Assembly: GCA_045546695.1 (NCBI GenBank)
Contig: JAZQDE010000036.1
Location: forward strand, 49,179-113,178
Direction of reading: 5' to 3'
DNA: 64,000 nt
DNA from: SIG424 sp045546695
GTDB lineage: Bacteria > Bacillota > Clostridia > UBA1212 > UBA1255
How positions within the stretch are numbered: the first letter of the stretch is position 1; every line of letters begins with the position of its first letter. The position numbers and the translations under genes were made by a program. Below are positions 50,028 to 58,452 of the stretch, piece by piece. A model generated the notes under the pieces. It saw nothing but the letters and a program-made list of their open reading frames with translations. It had not been told where the DNA came from and ran no database searches.

Positions 50028-51047
50028 ATGGGATATTTCAAGCAAAACATTTCAATAGATTTAGGCACGGCAACAGTACTCGTATGCGTAGACGGCAAAG
50101 GAGTAGTTATCAAAGCACCCTCAATTGTTGCTGTAAAGGAAGGCACAAATGAAGTTCTGGCAATAGGAGACGAAGCCCGCCTTATGATGGGCAGGACTCC
50201 TTTTGACATTACAACAGTGCGCCCTATACAAAACGGCGTTATCTCCAGCTATACAATCACAAAGGCTATGATTGCATATTATGTTGATAAGGCAATCACA
50301 AATCCTATAAAGAAAAAGTTCAAGCCTGACTTACTTATTGCTATCCCCAGCAAAACGACAAACGTCGAAAAAAGAGCTGTTTTCCAGGCTGCAAGCAGCG
50401 TTGCAAAAAGGGTCTTTCTTGTGGAAGAACCTCTCGCCGCTGCTATCGGAGCCGGAATTGACATATCAAGACCAACCGGCAATATGATTGTCGATATCGG
50501 CGGTGGTACTACAGATATAGCCGTTATTTCATACGATGGTATCGTAACAAGCAAGAGCGTTAAGGTCGGCGGAGAGACTTTTGATGAGACTGTTAAAAAC
50601 TATCTCAAAAAGCGTCACAACCTTATGGTCGGTGATGCTACTGCAGAGCAGATCAAGATAGAAGTCGGCTGCCTCTATCACGGTATCGTATCAAACTCCA
50701 TAGAAATACGCGGAAGTGATATTCTGACAGGACTCCCTTGCGAGAGAGTTATCACTTCAGAAGAATTGCTTGAAGTAATGATTGATACAGCCGTTCCGAT
50801 TCTCGACGGTATACACGCTGTTCTTGAAGAGACACCACCGGAGCTTGCTGCCGATATCTATTGCAAAGGTATCGTAATGACAGGCGGCGGCGCACAACTG
50901 TCAGGCTTTGACGAACTTATCCGCAAGAGCACCGGCGTAGACGTAATGGTAGCTACTGATCCGCAATATTGCGTGGTAAGAGGCTCTATGCAGATACTGA
51001 GCGAAATGAGTTCTGACAAAAAAAGACGTTTTGCAATCGGTGGTTAA
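50028..51047 (+). CDS. mreB: MreB/Mbl-family actin-like protein
   Basis: Forms membrane-bound filaments that guide lateral cell-wall synthesis. 339 residues. SIDLGTATVLVCVDGKG (phosphate 1), VEEPLAAAIGAG, MIVDIGGGTTDIAVISYDG (phosphate 2) and GIVMTGGGAQLSGFDEL (adenosine) are intact. The N-terminal MGYFKQN may serve as membrane-contact segment. It stands alone, without mreCD, so it is more like the stand-alone Mbl/MreBH forms. Ends 14 bp before the convergent FHA gene. Confidence 0.9.
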   Translation: MGYFKQNISIDLGTATVLVCVDGKGVVIKAPSIVAVKEGTNEVLAIGDEARLMMGRTPFDITTVRPIQNGVISSYTITKAMIAYYVDKAITNPIKKKFKPDLLIAIPSKTTNVEKRAVFQAASSVAKRVFLVEEPLAAAIGAGIDISRPTGNMIVDIGGGTTDIAVISYDGIVTSKSVKVGGETFDETVKNYLKKRHNLMVGDATAEQIKIEVGCLYHGIVSNSIEIRGSDILTGLPCERVITSEELLEVMIDTAVPILDGIHAVLEETPPELAADIYCKGIVMTGGGAQLSGFDELIRKSTGVDVMVATDPQYCVVRGSMQILSEMSSDKKRRFAIGG

Positions 51048-51061
51048 TCCCCCTGATGTAC

Positions 51062-52078
51062 CTAACGGAGGCCTATTTTCAAAGTCCCCTCCTTTCTGCC
51101 AAAATGGATTATCGAATTATGATGAAGACGAACAGTTTCGCCTTCATCTATTTTTTTATCGTCCACAAATGTGCCATTCAGAGAATTAAGATCCTTGATA
51201 AACCACTTGCCCTTTTCACAGAATATCATGGCATGCTTTCTGCTGACAAAAATAGCGCTGAGGATAATATCAGCCCATGTAGGATCCCGGCCGATATATA
51301 AAACGTCGGTCTTGCCCTTATAATCTATGTTATTGAAGTAATCAACACCATTTACACGTATCTTCTTGACCTGCCGTGCCGTTTCACCTTCCGTGGTCAC
51401 AGCACCTTTGCCCTCCGACAAGAAGCCCAATAAGGAATAGATTAAATTCTTCACTTTATCTATCATCTGATTACCAATATCTGCCAAGCCCCCGTTTGCC
51501 GACCTGATTTTCGTGTTTGCGTACTCCAATATGGTGCTGAACGGCTCACGCTCCTCTCCCGGCAGAACCCGGAGCTGACGGTCTTCCCAATCTGAAATCA
51601 TCTTCAATATATCCTTTATCATCTCTTTATACGTGTCATCCTCAAACTCAATCATAAGAGACACAATGCAAAGCATATCACTGCACCTATTGTCCCTTGC
51701 CATAACATCTTTGCCATCATACTCTTCAGGTGCATAGACAAACTCAACGTCCTCAGCTGATACGCCCCAGAAAACACATTCATAATCAAAAACTATATTG
51801 TGAAAATCCTCCCTACAAGTCTCATATATTTTGTTTATCCTTCTGAGCAAACCATAAAACTCATCTATACTGAAGCCATTTTTAGACACATAATCCTTAA
51901 GGGATTGCCTGTGATTCACATAAAAAGAATAACCGTTTCCTTCTTTTGTAATATCATGCGGTATATACAAATCATTATACTTGTCAGAAGAAGCATATAG
52001 CGTATTTTTGACATCATCAATATCACCATCAAAGCGACACATCACCTTGACACCAAATCTTTCTGTGCTGATTCTCAT
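51062..52078 (-). CDS. FHA-domain protein of the Tad cluster (DUF6382-like)
   Basis: 338 residues. The C-terminal FHA domain (about 255-338; YIGRDPTWADIILS, FVSRKHAMIF, IKDLNSLNGTFVDDKKI) has the GR, SRKH and NG residues needed to bind phosphothreonine. The N-terminal 200 residues look like the DUF6382 module (YVSKNGFSIDEFYGLLRRIN). GGAGGTGA precedes the ATG. As last gene of the Tad operon it may link pilus assembly to Ser/Thr phosphorylation. Confidence 0.85.
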   Translation of the reverse strand: MRISTERFGVKVMCRFDGDIDDVKNTLYASSDKYNDLYIPHDITKEGNGYSFYVNHRQSLKDYVSKNGFSIDEFYGLLRRINKIYETCREDFHNIVFDYECVFWGVSAEDVEFVYAPEEYDGKDVMARDNRCSDMLCIVSLMIEFEDDTYKEMIKDILKMISDWEDRQLRVLPGEEREPFSTILEYANTKIRSANGGLADIGNQMIDKVKNLIYSLLGFLSEGKGAVTTEGETARQVKKIRVNGVDYFNNIDYKGKTDVLYIGRDPTWADIILSAIFVSRKHAMIFCEKGKWFIKDLNSLNGTFVDDKKIDEGETVRLHHNSIIHFGRKEGTLKIGLR

Positions 52079-52089
52079 AATCTCACCTC

Positions 52090-52320
52090 CTATAAATTAT
52101 TAATAGATGAATCCGTTTTTTCTTTGATCTTGTCAAAAATATCGCTCGCAAGATCCATGATAAACGTTCTGAATATCAATGCCAGCGTGACCAGAACAGC
52201 AATAATGATAATAACTTCTATTGTACTCATACCTCTTCGGTCCTTAAGTACGTGTCTGCAAAAGCACGAGCGAAGCCCGCACAACAATCCTTGTATTTTA
52301 TTGTATACAGATAACATCAT
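52090..52320 (-). CDS. flp: Flp-type (type IVb) prepilin
   Basis: 76 residues. A basic leader ends RRGMSTIEVIIIIAVLVTLA, with prepilin peptidase expected to cut after Gly, leaving the E+5 residue and a hydrophobic assembly helix. Gram-positive Flp1 form. The ATG overlaps the TadC stop by 4 bp and has TAGGAGG upstream. The only pilin gene in the cluster. Confidence 0.88.
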   Translation of the reverse strand: MMLSVYNKIQGLLCGLRSCFCRHVLKDRRGMSTIEVIIIIAVLVTLALIFRTFIMDLASDIFDKIKEKTDSSINNL

Positions 52321-52952
52321 AACCCTCCTATCATTTGAATAACAGCCGGTGCCACCATAAGAAGTATCATGGCAACCAGCACTGCAGCTGACGGCAACAA
52401 CATCAGCGTCGTAGCCTCTCCGGCAAGCTTTGTCGCAGTATTCTTACGCTCGCTCCTGTAAAAAGAAGCAGAATTGACCAGCACCTGTATAATCATGTCA
52501 TTTCCTTTGCGCGAGTTCTGCACAACCAGAGAAACAAAATTCGTAACACTGGTACAGCGACACTCCTGTGCCATGTTTTCCAGAGCCACACAATAATCAC
52601 TGCAAATACCCTTCTCAACAGATTTGACAGCTTTGTCCAGTGCTGCATACAGCGGCTTTTTCTTGTCACCCGTCGCGCAACTACGGCAAATAGCCTCCCA
52701 CACATTCAGACCCGACTCCATAAGCATCGCAACGTCAACAAGCAAATCCGGAATCTGCATATCATAACTGCGCCTCAACCTGGCTACTTTGCGCCGCTTG
52801 ACAATATCTTCTGCAAAATATCCCATCACCCCACCGAAAGCACCGGCCATAATACACAGAAGAGGCTTATTCCCTCCGAGAATCATCAAGACGAGCAATA
52901 CAAAAAAACCGCAAGCACCATATATAATCTTTTTATTTATTTTACGTAACAA
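52317..52952 (-). CDS. tadC: TadC-like platform protein (type II secretion F domain)
   Basis: 211 residues. Two N-terminal helices, then a cytosolic T2SSF domain (DLLVDVAMLMESGLNVWEAI, ALENMAQECRCTSVTNFVSL) and two C-terminal helices. Start TTG 52952 has GGGAGAGG at about 7 nt. Partner of TadB in the inner-membrane platform of the pilus. Confidence 0.82.
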   Translation of the reverse strand: MLRKINKKIIYGACGFFVLLVLMILGGNKPLLCIMAGAFGGVMGYFAEDIVKRRKVARLRRSYDMQIPDLLVDVAMLMESGLNVWEAICRSCATGDKKKPLYAALDKAVKSVEKGICSDYCVALENMAQECRCTSVTNFVSLVVQNSRKGNDMIIQVLVNSASFYRSERKNTATKLAGEATTLMLLPSAAVLVAMILLMVAPAVIQMIGGL

Positions 52953-52980
52953 ACCAGACCCTCTCCCCTTTTAATAAAAT

Positions 52981-53727
52981 TCAATACTTAACGTCTGCTA
53001 TCAGACTGCCCATGACGGTTGCAAAAACCAACAATAGCGCGACGACAACCATCACAATCCTGCCCACGCCGGTATATAAGGGTGCAATGTACTCAGGGGC
53101 AATACTTTTTATCAATATAAGACATCCCACAGGCGCACAAAGCATTATCCGATTATTGTACTTAGGCAAATTAAGAGTCTGCTCAATCTCCCTTCGCGTG
53201 TCATTTTTGACCTCAAAAGCCGACGAAACGTACCGTATCAGATTAACCATATCAACTCCGGAAGGAATGCCATACGAAAGGCAATCAGCAAACATTCTTA
53301 TATCGTCACACGGACATCTACGCGCCAGAGAATCAAAAGCATCCTGCACGCAATGGTTATACTCCAGTAGTTTATGCACACGCTCCAGTTCGGCGTGCAG
53401 ATACTTATATTCCGACTTATCATGCATGACAATCTCGCCGACAGCATTCCTGATTGTCATGCCTGCACTGAGTGAGGCGCTTAACTTCCTTAAAAATAAT
53501 GAAAACTCTGCCTCCTGCCGTCGTATCCTGCGCGAGCAGACCTGCTTCGATGCCCTTTTCACAGAAAATGGCAAAAAAACGACCGCTGCAAAGAGAGTCA
53601 CGTACCATAATTCAAACATAACGTGCGCAATAACAGCTAAAACAAGAACATAACACACAACGTATGCCGACGTGCGTAGCCTGTCTTCAGATATTAACTT
53701 GCCCGATAATAATCTTCCCTTCTTCAT
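52981..53727 (-). CDS. tadB: TadB-like platform protein (type II secretion F domain)
   Basis: 248 residues with two N-terminal helices, a cytosolic F domain (RKLSASLSAGMTIRNAVGEI, RRCPCDDIRMFADCLSYG) and C-terminal helices. It overlaps the ATPase gene by 41 bp, showing tight coupling. Confidence 0.82.
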   Translation of the reverse strand: MKKGRLLSGKLISEDRLRTSAYVVCYVLVLAVIAHVMFELWYVTLFAAVVFLPFSVKRASKQVCSRRIRRQEAEFSLFLRKLSASLSAGMTIRNAVGEIVMHDKSEYKYLHAELERVHKLLEYNHCVQDAFDSLARRCPCDDIRMFADCLSYGIPSGVDMVNLIRYVSSAFEVKNDTRREIEQTLNLPKYNNRIMLCAPVGCLILIKSIAPEYIAPLYTGVGRIVMVVVALLLVFATVMGSLIADVKY

Positions 53728-54799
53728 ACCCTCTCACCTCCGCAATCTCCCTGACAAATCTGCGCGCTCTCTCATCCCTCGCAAGCTGCACGATCACATG
53801 AATCCCCGACACAATCATCTGCCTTATAGCGGCGCTGCTGACGTGCCCCTCCCACAGAGCCATCGTCTCAAGCCGGAGAAGAACGTCCGCGGCTGAATTT
53901 GCATGAGCAGTCGACATCGACCCTTCGTGACCCGTACACAAAGCCGTGAGCATATCAAGACTACTCTCATCTCTCACCTCCCCGACAATCAGATGGTCCG
54001 GCCGCATCCGCAAGGCCGCCTTTATAAGCTGCCTCATACGTATCTCACCCTTGCCTTCTGTATTTGCATTACGCGTCTCAAGGCGCACAATATCAGGCTG
54101 ACAGAGCCTCAGCTCCGCAGTGTCTTCAACTGTGATTATTCTTCTGTTTTCAGGAATAAAACCGGCAAGAACATTAAGAAAAGTCGTCTTACCCGATGAC
54201 GTAGCGCCGGAAATAATAATATTTTTACGCGCGTGAACACAATTAATCAGATAGTCCGCCTGAAGGCGCGTCAGCGTGCCGTTTGCAATCAGATCTTCCA
54301 TTGTAAAATTATCGTCGCGAAACTTCCTGACTGTAACAATCGGCCCGTTGATCGCAACAGGCGGCAGCACAACATTGACCCGGCTACCGTTTGCAAGCCG
54401 CGCATCTACAATAGGATTACTCTCATTAACAGTACGGTTTGCCCACGACAGCATAGTCTGAATATTATTGAACAAAGCCTCCTTGTCACTATATCTTTTA
54501 GGATACAAGACAAGCTCGCCGCCCCGTTCAATATATATGCCGTCCGTGCCATTTATCATAATCTCATTGACGGACGGGTCATCAAGAAGAGGCTGAATCA
54601 TACCGAGCCGCTTCTTTTTATTATATACTTCGGAAACAATCAATTCTCTGTCGACACCCTCGGCCGGAATCCGCCCGAAAACTTCCGTGGCAACATCGTC
54701 AATCAGGCTGCGTAGCTCACTGTCTGCATACTGCCCGTCATAATTCATCCTACTGCTGACAAACTTATCAACAATCTCAACATAATGCTTGTTGTCCAT
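53687..54799 (-). CDS. tadA: CpaF/TadA-family secretion ATPase
   Basis: Hexameric motor for pilin assembly. 370 residues. Walker A ISGATSSGKTTFLN, Asp box ITVEDTAELRL, Walker B-like HLIVGEVRDESSLDML and the His box GHEGSMSTAHANSA are intact, and the N-terminal part carries NEIMINGTDGIYIERGGEL, typical of CpaF. No clear ribosome-binding site: the space before the ATG is a GC-rich hairpin and T-run. First gene of tadA-tadB-tadC-flp-FHA; TadZ, pseudopilins and prepilin peptidase are not in this window. Confidence 0.93.
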   Translation of the reverse strand: MDNKHYVEIVDKFVSSRMNYDGQYADSELRSLIDDVATEVFGRIPAEGVDRELIVSEVYNKKKRLGMIQPLLDDPSVNEIMINGTDGIYIERGGELVLYPKRYSDKEALFNNIQTMLSWANRTVNESNPIVDARLANGSRVNVVLPPVAINGPIVTVRKFRDDNFTMEDLIANGTLTRLQADYLINCVHARKNIIISGATSSGKTTFLNVLAGFIPENRRIITVEDTAELRLCQPDIVRLETRNANTEGKGEIRMRQLIKAALRMRPDHLIVGEVRDESSLDMLTALCTGHEGSMSTAHANSAADVLLRLETMALWEGHVSSAAIRQMIVSGIHVIVQLARDERARRFVREIAEVRGYEEGKIIIGQVNI

Positions 54800-54813
54800 A
54801 AAAAAAGATGCTC

Positions 54814-54837
54814 AAAAACCTGCGGCAAAAAGCCGCA
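54814..54837 (-). terminator. Hairpin-T-run between rsmI and tadA
   Basis: Minus strand TGCGGC-TTTTT-GCCGCA then GGTTTTTG, ending 15 bp before the tadA ATG. It reads as an intrinsic terminator for rsmI, but it also occupies the position of the tadA ribosome-binding site. Confidence 0.7.
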
Positions 54838-54904
54838 TAAACTTTTCTGAACATCGAATAATAAAGATACCGTGCAAAAATATTACCGCCAAAAAACCGA
54901 CCTG

Positions 54905-55744
54905 TCAATAGGTCTTTTTAACTTTTTCACAAATATCGTAAACTTCATTTCTGGACTTGCCGCAGGCCTCTGCCACCTGCTTAAGAGCGTCATTTCTTCC
55001 CACACCAGACGCGCGTAAGTCATTGACTTTATTATAAATCTCCTCGTCAGACATTTCACAGGCAGAGCTGACATCGTCCTCGCCGGCGCCCTCTATAATA
55101 ATAACGAACTCGCCTTTCGGCGGATTTTCGGTGAAATGTTCCGTCGCCTCGGCGCAAGTGCCTCTGAAAATTTCTTCGTGGAGCTTTGTAAGCTCGCGGC
55201 ACACTGCAATGCGCCTCTTACCTATATTTTCACCGAGAAGGGCAAGCGTCTTCATAATGCGGTGCGGAGCCTCATAAATAATCACTGTGCGCGTTTCTTT
55301 TTTAATCATCGCGGTGAAAAGATTTATCTTCTTGTTGTCAGTCCCGATGAAGCCTTCGAAAACAAACTTGTCTGTAGGAAGCGCTGAGGCAACTAAAGCC
55401 GTAATGCCTGCGCAGGCACCGGGCAGAACGCTGACTTCGATATTATTTTCAACAGCAAGCTTTATAAGGTCGGCTCCCGGATCGGAAATTCCCGGCATAC
55501 CGGCGTCTGAAACAACCGCTATATTTTCACCGGCACAAAGGCGCGCGATAAGCTCCTTGCCACGTGATATTTTATTGTGCTCAAAATAACTGATAATGGG
55601 TTTTTTAATGTTAAAATGTGTAAGTAATTTAAGCGTGTGCCGGGTGTCTTCTGCTGCGATGGCATCGCATGAGGAGAGGACTTCCAAACTCCGCCTGGTA
55701 ATATCTCCCAGATTGCCTATTGGGGTCGGAACAACGTATAACAT
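54905..55744 (-). CDS. rsmI: 16S rRNA (cytidine1402-2'-O)-methyltransferase
   Basis: SAM-dependent methylation of C1402 in the ribosomal decoding site. 279 residues of the tetrapyrrole-methylase fold: YVVPTPIGNLGDITRRSLE at the N-terminus, VAAEDTRHTLKLL, SDAGMPGISDPG and KFVFEGFIG. Its ATG overlaps the upstream methyltransferase stop (ATGA). Confidence 0.95.
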   Translation of the reverse strand: MLYVVPTPIGNLGDITRRSLEVLSSCDAIAAEDTRHTLKLLTHFNIKKPIISYFEHNKISRGKELIARLCAGENIAVVSDAGMPGISDPGADLIKLAVENNIEVSVLPGACAGITALVASALPTDKFVFEGFIGTDNKKINLFTAMIKKETRTVIIYEAPHRIMKTLALLGENIGKRRIAVCRELTKLHEEIFRGTCAEATEHFTENPPKGEFVIIIEGAGEDDVSSACEMSDEEIYNKVNDLRASGVGRNDALKQVAEACGKSRNEVYDICEKVKKTY

Positions 55745-56463
55745 CAGTTAATCACCAGGCCTTTCTCAATAATCAGTTGAGCGCCACCGCCGCGCACAGC
55801 CTCAATCAGGAACATCACAGGGCGTTGGGTGGCGTCTGCGTAAACAAATTGAATCTCTTTCGGTTCAAGACCATGTTTGCGCATCGCTTCTATCGTATCG
55901 GCAAGCCTTTCGGGTTTGTTTATCATCATAAATCTGCCAAGCGGCTTTAGCAGTACGCCGGCGGCTTTAATTATATCTTCAAGCGTGCAGGATACTTCGT
56001 GACGTGCCAGAAAAAGGGAGTCTCTGTCGTTTAAATAGCCGGTGCCGAGCTTGTAATACGGAGGATTTGTAACAACACAATCAAACGTGCTGTAAAAAGA
56101 ACGGTCCTTTGCCATTTTCTTGATATCTTCACATAAAATGGTAATACTTCCGGGTGCGAGAGTCTTATTCTCTTCATTTAAAAGAACGCTGCGTTTTGCC
56201 ATATCGGCAATATCTTCTTGTATCTCTACTCCCACAAAAGTGCAGTCGTGCGTCTTGGCAGACAGCAAAACGGGAATAATCCCGGTGCCGGTGCCGATAT
56301 CAAGCACGCGTTTGCCGCGGCCGATGTATTTTGCGGCATAATTTGACAGGACGACTGCGTCAGTGCCGTACCGGAAAGCCTTGTCTTTCTGAAGAATCAT
56401 AAGCCCCGCAAGCTGCAAATCGTCTATTGTCTCACCTTGTTGAATGTAGCCATTTATTTCCAA
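55744..56463 (-). CDS. TrmN6-like tRNA (adenine-N6) methyltransferase
   Basis: 239 residues from the TTG at 56463, which has GAGGTG about 5 nt upstream; the longer frame to 56484 starts with a GTG lacking such a site. Motif I VLDIGTGTGIIPVLLSAK and catalytic TNPPYYKLG mark an N6-adenine methyltransferase of the YfiC/TrmN6 type, which modifies A37 of tRNA-Val in Escherichia coli. Clostridial homologues adjoin rsmI, as here. Confidence 0.88.
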   Translation of the reverse strand: MEINGYIQQGETIDDLQLAGLMILQKDKAFRYGTDAVVLSNYAAKYIGRGKRVLDIGTGTGIIPVLLSAKTHDCTFVGVEIQEDIADMAKRSVLLNEENKTLAPGSITILCEDIKKMAKDRSFYSTFDCVVTNPPYYKLGTGYLNDRDSLFLARHEVSCTLEDIIKAAGVLLKPLGRFMMINKPERLADTIEAMRKHGLEPKEIQFVYADATQRPVMFLIEAVRGGGAQLIIEKGLVIN

Positions 56464-56486
56464 AACGCACCTCGTTAGATACACTT

Positions 56487-56522
56487 AGACCCCGCTTGTG
56501 CATTTAGCATCACACGGGGTCT
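56487..56522. terminator. Hairpin after the ferredoxin gene
   Basis: AGACCCCG and CGGGGTCT form a strong stem extended by TGTG/CACA, 12 bp after the ferredoxin stop. It lacks a T-run, so it may only weaken read-through into the methyltransferase genes or stabilise the short mRNA. Confidence 0.5.
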
Positions 56523-56533
56523 GTGCGAATTAA

Positions 56534-56704
56534 TTATTCAGCTTTTGGAGCGTCAACAGGACAAGCATCTGCACAAGCGCCGCACTCAATGCAAGCGTCT
56601 GCGTCGATAACGTACTTGCCATCACCCTCGCTGATAGCTTCTACAGGACATTCGCCTGCGCAAGCGCCACAGCTGATACAATCGTCAGTAATAATGTATG
56701 CCAT
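56534..56704 (-). CDS. 2[4Fe-4S] ferredoxin
   Basis: 56-residue clostridial-type electron carrier, too short for most ORF filters. Two CXXCXXCXXXCP cluster motifs: CISCGACAGECP and CIECGACADACP. It begins MAYIITDDC, the usual start of these ferredoxins. GGAGGTG lies 7 nt before the ATG and a consensus promoter is present, so it should be well expressed. Confidence 0.95.
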   Translation of the reverse strand: MAYIITDDCISCGACAGECPVEAISEGDGKYVIDADACIECGACADACPVDAPKAE

Positions 56705-56736
56705 ATCAATGCACCTCCGAAAAAATTTGCTAGTTC

Positions 56737-56765
56737 ATTCTATCACTCACCCCCAGCGGTGTCAA
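56737..56765 (-). promoter_or_regulatory. Ferredoxin promoter
   Basis: TTGACA (56760-56765), 17 bp, TAGAAT (56737-56742) on the minus strand. Confidence 0.75.
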
Positions 56766-56827
56766 TTAATTAAATTTCGCGTTTTTTTGTTTTCGTACTA
56801 TACTTTACACGATGGAGGTGGCAAAAA

Positions 56828-58405
56828 ATGGAAGGTAAGCCTGTATCTAATTTACCCAAAAGAAGGAAAGGTAAAAAAGCAAAAATTCTCATCTGTGCAA
56901 TCTTTTTACTTGTGCAGGCATATTTTATATTCAAGGCGCTGTACGAACTGAACGCTTTCGCCCTGACCTCATACATAATCGTGTATTTTATTACAATTAT
57001 TACCGCTCTCAACCTCTCACTCGACAACAGAAAATCCTCCTATAAACTGGCATGGATCACTGTCCTCATATCAATCCCGATTTTCGGCCTTGTCTGCTAC
57101 TTTATGTGGGGCAAACCGCGTCAGTCAAAGCGCCTGAAAAGAAGGATTCCACTCATTTCCGAAATGACGATTCCGCTGTACAAATGGAATCCCGATTATC
57201 CTGAAAAATTAGCAGCTACATATCCTGACGGTGAAAAGATGATGAAACATCTCAACAATAATGGCTTTCCTGTTTATGGAGATACTTCTACCAGATATTA
57301 CCGGCTCGGAGACGACCTTTTCCCCGAGCTTTTTGAGGATATAAAACACGCAAAGAAATTCATTTTTATCGAATATTTTATTGTATCCGAAGGTCAGCTT
57401 CTGACAGAACTTGTAAATATTCTTGAGCAAAAAGCACGCGAGGGTGTTGAAATAAAAATCCTGTATGACGACTTTGGTTGTATATCGACACTGCCGGATA
57501 ATTTTGTTTCAGATATGAAGAACAAAAATATTGAAGCTGCGCCGTTTAATAAGGTAATTCCTGTATTGAACAATTTCTATCTCAATTACAGAAATCACCA
57601 GAAAATCTGTGTAATTGATGGAAATATTGCATACACGGGCGGCGTGAATCTTGCAGATGAATACGCAAATCTTGTAGAAGCTTTCGGTCATTGGAAAGAT
57701 ACCGGAATCAGGCTTGAAGGACCCGGTGTGTGGAGCATGACAATTATGTTTCTTCAAATGTGGCAATATACAAAAGGCAGCAAAATCCCCGGCTCTTTAG
57801 AGGAAATATCTGCCACTTACGCGCCTGACATATTCTGTGAAAATCCGGCAGGCGGTTTTGTGCAGCCGTTTTGTAACGGCCCGTGCAGCCAGAATATAAA
57901 CAATACGGCCGAGCACGTATATCTCAATGTTATAAATTCTGCCAAAAATTACATATATATAACTACTCCCTACCTCGTTCTCGACAGCGAAGTGCAGACA
58001 GCCCTGATTATCGCAGCCCGCAGCGGCGTTGACGTGCGGATAATAACGCCGGGAATTCCCGACAAAAAATACGTTCATCTCGTTACCAACTCGCATTACG
58101 GCAAACTTCTTGAAGCCGGTGTGAAAATATATGAATATACGCCCGGTTTTATCCACTCAAAAAGCGTTGTCTGCGATGACTATAGCTGCCTCGTCGGCAC
58201 AATCAACATGGATTTCCGTTCGTTTTTCCTTCATTTTGAAAATGCAGTCTGGATGTGCGGGACAAGCAGTGTCGCCGATGTGAAAAGTGATTTTCTGGAA
58301 ACTCTTGACAATTGTTGCGAAATATCGCTTGAAAGCTGGAAAAAACGCCCTGTTTTCATGAAATTCAAGCAAAGATTCCTTAACTTTTTCTCCCCTCTGC
58401 TGTAA
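56828..58405 (+). CDS. cls: Cardiolipin synthase
   Basis: 525 residues. Two to three N-terminal membrane helices are followed by two phospholipase D modules with HKD motifs NHQKICVIDGN and IHSKSVVCDD. It condenses two phosphatidylglycerol molecules into cardiolipin. GGAGGTGG stands 6 nt before the ATG. The nearby lipid kinase also works on membrane lipids. Confidence 0.93.
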   Translation: MEGKPVSNLPKRRKGKKAKILICAIFLLVQAYFIFKALYELNAFALTSYIIVYFITIITALNLSLDNRKSSYKLAWITVLISIPIFGLVCYFMWGKPRQSKRLKRRIPLISEMTIPLYKWNPDYPEKLAATYPDGEKMMKHLNNNGFPVYGDTSTRYYRLGDDLFPELFEDIKHAKKFIFIEYFIVSEGQLLTELVNILEQKAREGVEIKILYDDFGCISTLPDNFVSDMKNKNIEAAPFNKVIPVLNNFYLNYRNHQKICVIDGNIAYTGGVNLADEYANLVEAFGHWKDTGIRLEGPGVWSMTIMFLQMWQYTKGSKIPGSLEEISATYAPDIFCENPAGGFVQPFCNGPCSQNINNTAEHVYLNVINSAKNYIYITTPYLVLDSEVQTALIIAARSGVDVRIITPGIPDKKYVHLVTNSHYGKLLEAGVKIYEYTPGFIHSKSVVCDDYSCLVGTINMDFRSFFLHFENAVWMCGTSSVADVKSDFLETLDNCCEISLESWKKRPVFMKFKQRFLNFFSPLL

Positions 58406-58452
58406 TTTTATGGTATACTTCATACGTAATTACAGCAGGAAAGGTTTTTCAC

